DNA of 11,315 bases from an uncultured Clostridia bacterium (GCA_946405675.1 CAMJIC010000065.1:1-11315), one strand, 5' to 3'; positions 1 to 5,740 are shown, counted from the stretch's first letter. Program-made: numbers and translations. The notes: generated by a model not told the origin, from the sequence alone.

Positions 1-31
1 TACCATCTACGGTTTCAGTCACAAGAAAGTG

Positions 32-607
32 TTACCCTACAGGGGTGCACATCAGTGTCGTTTCCTGTACTTCAAGAAGTTCCATTTTCGACACTTCTTG
101 AGGTGCCTTTTCTGATACCTCTGCCTGCTTAGAGTCCCTTTTCTGTGCCTTCCGTCCTGACGTTTCTGAATGCTCCATTCCTCCATCCAGACCGGACAGG
201 TCGGGCACTTCGATCCTGGGACCTTCCGTCTCCTTGACTTTGGCTTTGTTTTTACTGATTGCATCCATAAAGTTTTTTACATAAATCAGACTGGGCTGTC
301 CCAGACCACGTCGCTTCTTTTCGATCAGTCCGAAATCGGCAAGGTTTGCGATCGCTTCCATTGCCTTTTTCCTTCCGATCCGCAGATCTTCCTGAATCTC
401 GGTAATCGGATAAACAATATAAACCCGCTTCTCTTTATCAAACCATTTATTCTTGGAGGACAGATTCATCCTGTCCAGGAAGAACGCGTAAACCATTATT
501 TCAGTCAATGACAATGGTGCAAAAACCGGATCACTGATCATCATCTTTGGAATCTTGATAAAGTTGAATTGGTCTGCCTGTGCCCCGTAAAAATAATTAA
601 ACTTCAT
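32..607 (-). CDS. repA: RepA_N-type replication initiator, possibly C-terminally short
   Basis: Replication initiator of a plasmid-like replicon; it should bind the replicon origin and recruit the host replisome. Seen: 191 residues starting MKFNYFYGAQADQF, followed by FIKIPKMM and a winged-helix region (about residues 20-110, with ITEIQEDLRIGRKKAMEAI and then IEKKRRGLGQP), the usual layout of the RepA N-terminal domain in Firmicutes. Residues 115-191 are a charged linker with EVS-type repeats (EVSEKAP, EVSKMELLEVQ). The start is ATG at 607 behind GGAGGAGGG; a GTG at 616 would add three residues but lies inside that ribosome binding site. The gene overlaps the end of parB1 by 11 bases and is last in the operon. 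Relatives I know of continue past this linker into a second conserved domain; here the frame stops at TAA about 30 bases from the window edge, so it may be truncated. The family call is firm and intactness is uncertain. Confidence 0.85.
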   Translation of the reverse strand: MKFNYFYGAQADQFNFIKIPKMMISDPVFAPLSLTEIMVYAFFLDRMNLSSKNKWFDKEKRVYIVYPITEIQEDLRIGRKKAMEAIANLADFGLIEKKRRGLGQPSLIYVKNFMDAISKNKAKVKETEGPRIEVPDLSGLDGGMEHSETSGRKAQKRDSKQAEVSEKAPQEVSKMELLEVQETTLMCTPVG

Positions 608-1532
608 ACAATCCACCCTCCTCCCGGTTCATTTTCCATTCTGACAGAAGATCCTCGATTACACTTCTCATCTGAGAAACAGAGTACCCCTCGGGGAAGA
701 ATTCCCGCAGGTTATTCTCTGTAAATGTCAGCTTGAGGGAAGGCAGTCTTCCCGGCTGACTGTTATTCAATATCTCGATCATCTTTGACTGGGAGATAAC
801 GCCTGTTTTCATCTGATCCCGCAATGCACTGATCTGGTTCAGCTTTACCTGCCCGTTCTCCCGGATGTACTCATATAGCCATCCCTGGACTTCCGGATCG
901 ATATATGAGATCTCCACCGCAACAGTGAATGGAAGACGTTTCTTGTCGACGAGATTAAGCAATCCTGGGATGAGTTCTGTGAGCCGAATATAGCGTGATA
1001 TTTGAGCTCCGCTGATTCCAAACTGCTCTGCTAATAAAGTTCGCGATGTTGAGCTTGTTAACTTCTGATCATTTTGAGCAGAAGTTAAATCTGTTCGAAC
1101 CCCCTGTCTCCGCATCGCGTCCATTTTCATTTTGTAAGCAAACGCCTTCTCGCTCGGAAGCAGCTCTTCCCTCTGGATGTTGGAGTCGACCATCCTCACG
1201 GTGGCTTCATCGTCGGTCATTTCTCTGATGAATGCGGGAATCCGTTTCAGTCCGAGCACCTGCGCCGCGTGCATCCTGCGGTGTCCGGAAACCATTTCGT
1301 ATTGGTCATTTCCCGCTGGGCGGATCAGTACCGGTGTAAGGATGCCGTTTACCCGGATGCTCTCGACAAGATCCTGCATCTTTTCATCGTCTGTCACCTT
1401 GAACGGGTGGTCTTTGAACGGACTGATCTTTTCGATCTCTATGTCCATTGCGGATTCTTCATTGACTACACCGAGCAGCTCATTCACATTTTTCAGCTGG
1501 ATCTTCTGGCCGGGTCTTGTGTATTTGCTCAT
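597..1532 (-). CDS. parB: ParB/RepB/Spo0J-family partition protein (first of two)
   Basis: Centromere-binding partner of ParA; ParB proteins bind parS sites, slide as CTP-dependent clamps and stimulate the ParA ATPase. Seen: 311 residues. An N-terminal ParB/Srx-like domain spans about residues 33-125 and contains HPFKV, the nucleotide-pocket motif GHRRMHAA (83-90) and DSNIQRE (116-122). A helix-turn-helix lies near 165-185 (LAEQFGISGAQISRYIRL), followed by a C-terminal dimerisation region. The start is ATG at 1532 (MSKYTRPG), whose first bases overlap the parA stop as ATGA, with AAGGAGGT about ten bases upstream; the longer GTG/ATG options would run into parA. It lies directly downstream of parA and overlaps repA. 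It is clearly related to but diverged from the ParB upstream of parA, chiefly between the nucleotide-binding domain and the HTH. Family assignment is secure; which parS it binds is unknown. Confidence 0.92.
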   Translation of the reverse strand: MSKYTRPGQKIQLKNVNELLGVVNEESAMDIEIEKISPFKDHPFKVTDDEKMQDLVESIRVNGILTPVLIRPAGNDQYEMVSGHRRMHAAQVLGLKRIPAFIREMTDDEATVRMVDSNIQREELLPSEKAFAYKMKMDAMRRQGVRTDLTSAQNDQKLTSSTSRTLLAEQFGISGAQISRYIRLTELIPGLLNLVDKKRLPFTVAVEISYIDPEVQGWLYEYIRENGQVKLNQISALRDQMKTGVISQSKMIEILNNSQPGRLPSLKLTFTENNLREFFPEGYSVSQMRSVIEDLLSEWKMNREEGGLYEV

Positions 1533-2308
1533 CTGCTCATGACCTCCTTCGTAAGTGTTTCGAAACATCCTGCCACCTTGCTTCTCTGCGCGTAACGATA
1601 GATACTGACTCCGCAGGCGCTGGCTTCGGCGACTTTGACGGAAAACGGAATATATGTGTCAAGGATGCCGATGGTACCGCCGTAGTTCTCCTGCAGCATC
1701 TGCGTAATGTCCTTCGCATAGTTTGTCCGGTAGTCCACCATGTTTATGAGGATCCCTTCGATCACGAGATTCTTGTTCAGCCGCTTCCGCACAACGTTTA
1801 CAGTGTGGATCAGCTGCTGGAGGCCTTTCAGCGGGAGGTATGCTGCCTGGACGGGAATTATGACCCGATCCGCTGCTGCCAGCGCATTGATCGTCATGAC
1901 ACCAAGGGACGGCATGCAATCGATGAGGATGTAATCATAGGTATCACGAACCCGGTCGATGTAGTCGCGCAGAATCATTTCGCGGCTCACCATGTTTCCA
2001 AGCGAGATCTCCATGCCGGAGAGTTCAATGTTTGCCGGAAGGAGGTCGACACCCTCCTCGTGGTGGAGGATCCCATAATCTGCCGGAAAGTCTTCTTCAT
2101 TGACGATGCACATCATGATCGTCGCCAGTGTGATACTGATGTCATTCGGCTCTTTGTACCCAAGGCTGATCGTTAGGGATCCCTGCGGGTCTGCGTCGAT
2201 CAGCAGGACTTTCTTCCCTGCCCTGACGAGACCGACCCCAAGGTTTTCAACAACGGCGCTTTTGCCGACGCCGCCCTTCTGATTCGATACGGAAATAACC
2301 TTACACAT
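1529..2308 (-). CDS. parA: ParA/Soj-type partition ATPase
   Basis: Walker-type ATPase that binds DNA nonspecifically when ATP-bound and moves ParB-parS complexes during replicon segregation. Seen: 259 residues with the deviant Walker A KGGVGKS at 11-17, Walker A' LIDADPQGS at 36-44, and Walker B YDYILIDCMPS at 124-134. No N-terminal DNA-binding extension is present, so it resembles chromosomal Soj and short plasmid ParA rather than P1 ParA. The start is ATG at 2308 (MCKVISVS), with AAAGGAGG nine bases upstream; the in-frame ATG at 2317 abuts that ribosome binding site and is less likely. It overlaps the parB2 end by 8 bases and the parB1 start by 4 bases, indicating translational coupling. 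All nucleotide-binding motifs are intact. Confidence 0.95.
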   Translation of the reverse strand: MCKVISVSNQKGGVGKSAVVENLGVGLVRAGKKVLLIDADPQGSLTISLGYKEPNDISITLATIMMCIVNEEDFPADYGILHHEEGVDLLPANIELSGMEISLGNMVSREMILRDYIDRVRDTYDYILIDCMPSLGVMTINALAAADRVIIPVQAAYLPLKGLQQLIHTVNVVRKRLNKNLVIEGILINMVDYRTNYAKDITQMLQENYGGTIGILDTYIPFSVKVAEASACGVSIYRYAQRSKVAGCFETLTKEVMSR

Positions 2309-3242
2309 ATGCTGCATCCTCCTTTCCGTTTGCCTGACCCGGTTTCTTTCTGACAGACCCGCTTCCTTCTGCACGGCCTGCTTTCTGTCCTTCTGCACGG
2401 CTCGTTTTCTGACTATCCCTGTCCTTCAGCATCTGCAGGATCTTCTCCTTGATTTCCTGCGGGGATTCTTCCGGTGGGAAATAGCGGTAAATGGTGCTGT
2501 CTGCGAAGACGACTCTTTTTAAAACCTTTTTGTTGTTTTCATTCAGAATCTTCTCGAGGTGTTCCATCGTCAGGTCTTCTCTGGCTGAAATGTGCCGGAT
2601 TCGGATTGCCTGTGACAGGGTCGGCGCGGTCTGGGTGTACTCCATTGCGTCGTTCAGCAGGTACTGTTCCGCTTTGCACAGGAGGGCGAGCTCCGCTGCC
2701 GGTGTGAATCCCAGTCTTCCTTCATCCAGTTTTTTCAGAAGCTCCGGAATCAGCCGGGTGACGTTGAGCATGCGCTGTACCTGCTTCGGACTGTCCTTCT
2801 GCTCCTTTCCCATGAATTCAATGGTTTTCATCCCACGGTACTTTTCCCCGTAGAAATAATCCTTCGGATGCTTCCCTTCCCGCTTGATCACGTCGTACTT
2901 CATCCGGTAGGCAAATGCTTTCTCGCTGACCCGGATCTTCTCTCTCTGGAGATTGGAATCGACCATAGCTACGAGGGCCTGATCATCTTTCATGACCCGG
3001 ATGATGACAGGAAGCTTCCTGTATCCAAGCTTCCCTGCAGCGTATTTGCGCCGGTGTCCGGAGATGATCTGATAGCAGCCTTCCGGTATGGGCCGTACGA
3101 TCAAAGGCGTGAGGATGCCGAAGGTACGGATGCTGTCAGTCAGTCTGGACATCGGCTCGTCATCTGCCACCTTGAATGGTGAGCCGGGAAAGCTCTTGAG
3201 ACGCTCGATGGCAATCTCGATAATCATTTCATCCTGCTGCAT
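2301..3242 (-). CDS. ParB-like partition protein (second copy, upstream of parA)
   Basis: A second ParB/RepB-family protein, first gene of the partition operon. Seen: 313 residues; a ParB/Srx-like domain with SPFKV (21-25), GHRRKYAAG (62-70) and DSNLQRE (95-101), then SEKAFAYRMKYD shared with the other ParB of the locus. The central region (about 150-190, SPKQVQRMLNVTRLIPELL) fits the HTH linker of the family. The C-terminus is a charged, low-complexity tail with a short internal repeat (RAEGQKAGRAEG). The start is ATG at 3242 with AAGGAGG upstream; the upstream extension to 3320 has no supporting ribosome binding site. It overlaps parA by 8 bases. Two ParBs flanking one ParA could mean division of labour: one for segregation and one for operon autoregulation or another site. 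Family call is strong; the specific role is inferred. Confidence 0.9.
   Translation of the reverse strand: MQQDEMIIEIAIERLKSFPGSPFKVADDEPMSRLTDSIRTFGILTPLIVRPIPEGCYQIISGHRRKYAAGKLGYRKLPVIIRVMKDDQALVAMVDSNLQREKIRVSEKAFAYRMKYDVIKREGKHPKDYFYGEKYRGMKTIEFMGKEQKDSPKQVQRMLNVTRLIPELLKKLDEGRLGFTPAAELALLCKAEQYLLNDAMEYTQTAPTLSQAIRIRHISAREDLTMEHLEKILNENNKKVLKRVVFADSTIYRYFPPEESPQEIKEKILQMLKDRDSQKTSRAEGQKAGRAEGSGSVRKKPGQANGKEDAAYV
2364..2401 (-). repeat. 14-bp tandem-like direct repeat in the parB2 3' end
   Basis: The plus-strand sequence TCCTTCTGCACGGC occurs at 2364-2377 and again at 2388-2401. It encodes the repeated RAEG units in the charged C-terminal tail of the upstream ParB. The repeat period is 24 bases, so gain or loss of a unit would keep the frame. 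It is probably slippage-generated and not regulatory. Confidence 0.7.
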
Positions 3243-3306
3243 GCTTTTCCTCCTTTTCGTTGTTGTTGTGGTCCAGATTTCTGCTCCTGCTGCACAGGGT
3301 GCGCTC

Positions 3307-3516
3307 TCAGGCAATACCAAAGGCTCTCTTAAGCAATGCCATAAACATCACGCATCTTCCAAATGCAGTCCTGGCTGCTTGCAGCCAGCGCAAAAAAGCC
3401 CGCCTGGACCAGATGTATGGGTTCGATCTGATCCAGACGGGCTTGCCGTCTTCGAAGCTGCAGCCTTTCCTTCCCACTTCCTTGTAATAAGAAAGATTCT
3501 GGAAAGGATTAGCCAC
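3307..3516 (-). CDS. doubtful 69-residue ORF in the parB2 leader
   Basis: A possible small basic protein starting at GTG 3516 (MANPFQNLSYYKEVGRKGCS) and ending about 65 bases before parB2. It is rich in Arg and Trp, has no membrane segment, and I do not recognise it. Against it: no ribosome binding site precedes the GTG, its start lies inside a TTAGC inverted repeat, and its middle is a 19-bp hairpin followed by six T that looks like a terminator or attenuator. For it: the translation has an unbiased, protein-like composition. A leader peptide or untranslated leader RNA are equally possible. Confidence 0.2.
   Translation of the reverse strand: MANPFQNLSYYKEVGRKGCSFEDGKPVWIRSNPYIWSRRAFLRWLQAARTAFGRCVMFMALLKRAFGIA
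3371..3388 (-). promoter_or_regulatory. 8-bp perfect hairpin in the parB2 leader
   Basis: CTGGCTGC (3371-3378) and GCAGCCAG (3381-3388) are perfect inverted repeats separated by TT. On the minus strand this lies just after the T-run of the larger leader hairpin. It may be a second RNA stem of the leader or a small palindromic protein-binding site; the sequence alone does not decide. Confidence 0.5.
3392..3444 (-). terminator. 19-bp stem plus T-run: intrinsic terminator or attenuator ahead of parB2
   Basis: Plus-strand arms 3396-3414 and 3426-3444 pair along 19 positions around an 11-base loop. The two non-Watson-Crick positions are C-A on the plus strand but G-U in minus-strand RNA, so the structure is selected or stable in the minus orientation. 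On the minus strand the second arm runs into TTTTTT (3392-3397), the hallmark of an intrinsic terminator. It lies about 150 bases upstream of the parB2 start, so transcripts entering from further upstream would be stopped before the partition operon. It could make a short leader RNA or attenuate par-rep expression. Confidence 0.7.
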
Positions 3517-3786
3517 AGCTAATACAACTGAATAAAGTTCGGCTAAGTTTCCTTAGCCATGCCTCCGCAGGGTTCCTCTCAAAGCCTGTCAGATGCTACC
3601 GGTAAAGTGGATTGATGCTCCGAATTACCATGAATCTGCCTCAAATCATCCTGCATCACCCCTGATGGACTGCGTCCATTCTTCAAGGTGAGTGCCTTTC
3701 TTAGCTGAAGCCCTCGTTATCGGGGATTAGCTGACGGGCGATTTGATTAGCTGGATTCTGGCTTTCGGCTAATCAATTCTTAGCCG
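3508..3786. repeat. cluster of TTAGC/GCTAA motifs, candidate origin or centromere
   Basis: Nine TTAGC-core motifs lie here: TTAGC at 3509, 3553, 3701, 3727, 3747 and 3780; GCTAA at 3518, 3542 and 3768. Three form perfect inverted pairs: ATTAGC-CACA-GCTAAT (3508-3523), GGCTAAG-TTTC-CTTAGCC (3541-3558), and CGGCTAA-7 nt-TTAGCCG (3766-3786). Two more motifs lie at 4049 and 4068. A given 5-mer on either strand would be expected about once in a region this size, and I noticed only one other copy in the window (1030, inside parB1). Position directly upstream of the par-rep operon suggests parS-like sites, replication iterons or autoregulatory operators. No protein gene is credible here. Confidence 0.6.
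3665..3679. repeat. ATGGAC-TGC-GTCCAT palindrome
   Basis: A perfect 6-bp inverted repeat with a 3-base centre, lying between the two groups of TTAGC motifs in the non-coding stretch upstream of the partition operon. It has the size of a dimeric-regulator or ParB site but occurs once, so its significance is unproven. Confidence 0.4.
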
Positions 3787-3834
3787 GGAGGCATCCCAGA
3801 GAGGGCTCTAAAAAAAGGTTTTGCATAGTCCCGG

Positions 3835-3887
3835 AAAAACCAAAAGCGGGATGTCTGTCACGTTTGTGATGCACGACATCCCGCTTT
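3835..3887 (-). terminator. intrinsic terminator of the tRNA-Arg transcript
   Basis: Plus-strand arms 3843-3855 and 3875-3887 are a perfect 13-bp inverted repeat (AAAGCGGGATGTC / GACATCCCGCTTT) around a 19-base loop. On the minus strand the stem ends in TTTTGGTTTTT. It begins 7 bases beyond the tRNA-Arg 3' end, so it terminates that transcript and separates it from the par-rep operon. The loop contains a smaller TCAC/GTGA stem. Confidence 0.85.
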
Positions 3888-3893
3888 GTGTGA

Positions 3894-3967
3894 CGTCCAC
3901 GAGAGGATTCGAACCTCCGACCTACCGCTTAGGAGGCGGTCGCTCTATCCTGCTGAGCTACGCAGAC
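3894..3967 (-). tRNA. tRNA-Arg (anticodon CCT)
   Basis: Decodes the AGG arginine codon. The 74-base gene folds as a full cloverleaf: acceptor GTCTGCG/CGTGGAC (two G-U pairs), D stem GCTC/GAGC, anticodon stem ACCGC/GCGGT with loop CTCCTAA, and T arm GGAGG-TTCGAAT-CCTCT. The discriminator base is G and no CCA is encoded, so CCA must be added enzymatically. It is followed closely by an intrinsic terminator. The nearest convincing promoter on this strand lies over 350 bases upstream, ahead of a broken copy of the same tRNA. Confidence 0.95.
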
Positions 3968-4243
3968 TTATTCCGGATTTTTGGCTTAAACACTGGGTTT
4001 TTCGCCTGTTCGGTTCCGGTGACCGGTATCTGATTTCCAGCATTTTGATTAGCCGGAAGATCATTCAGCTAATGATGGCGATCATACCAGGCAGAACAGG
4101 ATCTGTTTTGTGTGACATTTGGTCTGAATCAATTTTCTTCCGTGATCCGACCGTCTTCCACCTGGTCTTGCGCGTTTGTTCAGATGCTGCAGGCTCGGCT
4201 AGTGGGGTGCAAGCGCACGCCCCTTCAATCGCTCTGGCGAATT
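3968..4243. other. non-coding spacer between intact and broken tRNA-Arg copies
   Basis: No credible gene. The stretch holds CCGGT-G-ACCGG (4016-4026), one TTAGC and one GCTAA motif, a palindrome cluster at 4049-4085, and a GTGC/GCAC hairpin near 4208-4219. I found no convincing promoter immediately upstream of the intact tRNA. Open frames here on the plus strand run antisense through the tRNA and are spurious. Confidence 0.6.
4049..4085. repeat. palindrome cluster with TTAGC pair and ATCAT/ATGAT motifs
   Basis: TTAGC (4049-4053) and GCTAA (4068-4072) face each other over 14 bases. Nested in and beside them are ATCATT-CAGCT-AATGAT (4060-4076) and ATGAT-GGCG-ATCAT (4072-4085), giving three copies of ATCAT in alternating orientation within 26 bases. 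Such stacked small palindromes suggest multimeric protein binding. The shared TTAGC core links this site to the larger cluster at 3508-3786 on the far side of the tRNA. Confidence 0.5.
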
Positions 4244-4283
4244 CTTAGGAGGCGGACGCTCTATCCTGCTGAGCTACAGAAAC
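4244..4283 (-). pseudogene. 5' half of a second tRNA-Arg(CCT), broken after the anticodon loop
   Basis: Minus-strand sequence carries an acceptor 5' strand (GTTTCTG), TA, D arm GCTCAGCAGGATAGAGC and the anticodon loop CTCCTAA plus one G, then stops resembling a tRNA at GAATTC. Positions 4244-4278 match 3928-3962 of the intact tRNA with one mismatch, but the acceptor sequences differ, so it is a separate gene and not a recent copy of the whole. No T loop or 3' acceptor strand follows. A good promoter precedes it at the normal distance, so it was once functional. Breakage at the anticodon loop is where many tyrosine integrases cross over; integration or deletion there is a reasonable inference. 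Confidence 0.8.
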
Positions 4284-4322
4284 ATGTTCCCTGCCAATGC
4301 TCTGACCGCATCGACAGAAAAT

Positions 4323-4351
4323 AGTATAGCAGAAATCTTTCAGGATGGAAA
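4323..4351 (-). promoter_or_regulatory. sigma-A-type promoter with extended -10, reading toward the tRNA genes
   Basis: On the minus strand TTTCCA (4351-4346), a 17-base spacer and TGC-TATACT (4331-4323) form a good vegetative promoter with an extended -10. Predicted start is near 4316, about 33 bases before the broken tRNA. The transcript could run through the fragment and 276 bases of spacer into the intact tRNA-Arg and end at its terminator. The -35 overlaps an inverted repeat TGGAAAG/CTTTCCA (4346-4365). Confidence 0.65.
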
Positions 4352-4426
4352 GTGTTTTCTTTCCACTTTGGCCAGATTTATGAAGCCTTTTTCTTTTTTG
4401 TTTTGTCCGGCTTTTTTCTGCAGATC

Positions 4427-4552
4427 TTAATTCCTTCCGCAGCAGAATTTATACTTTTTCCCGCTGCCGCATGGACAGGGGTCATTGCGGCCGATCTTTT
4501 TCCCGACCCTGACAAAAGTTTCCTCTGAGCTGATTACCTGCCCCGCTGCAAC
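4427..4552 (-). pseudogene. 3' remnant of a SEC-C zinc-motif protein gene
   Basis: The last codons before a TAA at 4427-4429 read KKIGRNDPCPCGSGKKYK followed by FCCGRN, a textbook SEC-C motif (CxCx8CC type, zinc-binding), found at the SecA C-terminus and at the end of many small proteins. The frame is open for only about 41 codons, back to a stop at 4553-4555, with no start codon or ribosome binding site seen. It is therefore the tail of a gene whose front is lost. The parent could be SecA itself or an unrelated SEC-C protein; too little remains to say. It lies between the tRNA promoter and the MoxR cassette, marking another DNA junction. Confidence 0.75.
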
Positions 4553-4555
4553 TCA

Positions 4556-4564
4556 TGCTATACT
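4556..4564 (+). promoter_or_regulatory. extended -10 promoter for the MoxR cassette
   Basis: TGC-TATACT forms an extended -10 identical to that of the opposing tRNA promoter. No good -35 is seen (TTACCT at 4534 with a long spacer is the best), which extended -10 promoters can tolerate. Predicted start near 4571 gives a leader of about 115 bases before moxR that contains two competing hairpins. Confidence 0.5.
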
Positions 4565-4601
4565 GTTTCCCAAAGCACTGCCGCATATGACGTTACAGAT
4601 C

Positions 4602-4639
4602 ACACCCCGCTTTGCGGGGCTGCATGTGGAGCGGGGTGT
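4602..4639 (+). promoter_or_regulatory. mutually exclusive hairpins in the moxR leader
   Basis: ACACCCCGCT (4602-4611) can pair perfectly with AGCGGGGTGT (4630-4639). The same CCCCGC can instead pair with GCGGGG (4614-4619) over a TTT loop. The two structures exclude each other. Neither is followed by a T-run, so classic termination is unlikely, but they lie 25-80 bases before the moxR start and could affect translation or RNA stability. Confidence 0.45.
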
Positions 4640-4684
4640 AACTTGTCACCATATGACAGCTTCCAGAAAGGACACGGTACCGCC

Positions 4685-5740
4685 ATGTCAGAATGCACGA
4701 ATACCCTGCAGAAGCTGCAGGATAACATCAACAAGGTAATCGTCGGCAGCCAGCGCACCACCGAGCTTCTTCTGGTCTGCCTTGCAGCCGGCGGCCATGT
4801 ATTGATCGAGGATGTGCCCGGCACAGGGAAAACGATGCTTGCGAAAAGTCTGGCCGCTTCGGCATCCCTGTCCTTTTCCCGGATTCAGTTCACCCCGGAC
4901 CTGCTGCCGGGCGATGTCACCGGGCTGAACTATTTTGATCAGTCAAAGTCCCGGTTTGTGTTCCGGGAAGGGCCGGTCTTTTGCCATATTCTGCTGGCGG
5001 ACGAGATCAACCGCGCAACACCGCGCACCCAGTCCGCCCTGCTGGAATGCATGGCGGAGCATCAGGTAACCGTAGACGGTCAGACCCGGCCTCTGGAGGA
5101 TCCTTTTTTTGTCATTGCGACGCAGAATCCGGTGGAAACGCTCGGAACGTTTCCCCTTCCCGAGGCACAGCTGGACCGTTTTCTCATGCAGATCAGCATG
5201 GGCATCATGACACAGGAAGAAGAGCTTTCCATGATCGACCGCTTTATAGAGGATCAGCCCCTCGCCAGGCTCCAGGCCTGCTGCGATGCCAAAGAGATCC
5301 GCGCCCTGCGCACAGCCTGCCGCAGTGTTTTTGTGCATCCGGATCTTCGCCTCTACATCACACAGCTCATCCGATGCACGAGGGAGCTGTCAGGCAGTGT
5401 CCCCTCCGATCCGGCCTACACAGGCTCCGGCGGAAGCTTTGTGTCAGATCCAGCGGGCGGCAGAGCATCATCCACCGGCGTTTTTCCGGGAAGGATCCCA
5501 CGCTTAGAAGAAGGCGTCAGCCCCAGGGGAACCCTTGCCCTGGTCCGCGCATCCCAGGGGCTTGCCCTTGTGCGGGGCAGAGAATACGTAACACCGGAGG
5601 ATATTCAGGAATGCGCCATCCCTGTGCTGGCACACCGCTGTCTCTTTCAGGGAATCTCTTCCGCAAAGGAAAAAGAGGACCGCATTCTCACTGCGCTCGC
5701 ACGGACGGAAGTCCCCACGGAAAACTGGAAACGGGGATAA
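4685..5740 (+). CDS. MoxR-family AAA+ ATPase
   Basis: MoxR ATPases act as chaperone-like remodelers for partner proteins, commonly DUF58 and VWA proteins encoded next door. Seen: 351 residues; Walker A region EDVPGTGKT (42-50), Walker B ILLADE (102-107), the MoxR-typical FTPDLLPGDVTG (69-80), sensor 1 IATQNP (144-149) and the arginine-finger region QLDRF (162-166). The lid domain has SPRGTLAL (279-286) and GREYVTPEDI. The start is ATG at 4685 with AGAAAGGA 12 bases upstream (spacing slightly long); an in-frame TTG at 4643 is the alternative. Residues about 236-274 form a Gly/Ser/Pro-rich insertion between TRE and SPRG, where most MoxR proteins have only a short loop. First gene of the plus-strand cassette, 6 bases ahead of the DUF58 gene. 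All catalytic motifs are intact. Confidence 0.95.
   Translation: MSECTNTLQKLQDNINKVIVGSQRTTELLLVCLAAGGHVLIEDVPGTGKTMLAKSLAASASLSFSRIQFTPDLLPGDVTGLNYFDQSKSRFVFREGPVFCHILLADEINRATPRTQSALLECMAEHQVTVDGQTRPLEDPFFVIATQNPVETLGTFPLPEAQLDRFLMQISMGIMTQEEELSMIDRFIEDQPLARLQACCDAKEIRALRTACRSVFVHPDLRLYITQLIRCTRELSGSVPSDPAYTGSGGSFVSDPAGGRASSTGVFPGRIPRLEEGVSPRGTLALVRASQGLALVRGREYVTPEDIQECAIPVLAHRCLFQGISSAKEKEDRILTALARTEVPTENWKRG

Noticed and set aside
1517..2176. 219-codon plus-strand frame
   Set aside because: Antisense to parA, which has all Walker motifs; His/Asp-rich shadow composition.
3565..3585. Minus-strand mini-ORF (GGAGG, ATGGCTAAGGAAACTTAG)
   Set aside because: Five codons only, falling within the TTAGC inverted repeat; a leader peptide is conceivable but nothing else supports it.
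3508..4085. CRISPR array
   Set aside because: The repeats are 5-7 bases, in both orientations and irregularly spaced; no repeat-spacer periodicity and no cas genes.
3821..4248. Plus-strand frames through the tRNA region (reading ERIRTSDLPLRRRS)
   Set aside because: This peptide is the well-known spurious translation antisense to a tRNA gene.
4384..4415. Possible terminator AAGCC...GGCTTTTTT
   Set aside because: Only a 5-bp stem with a loop of about 20 bases made mostly of T; too weak to call despite the T-run.
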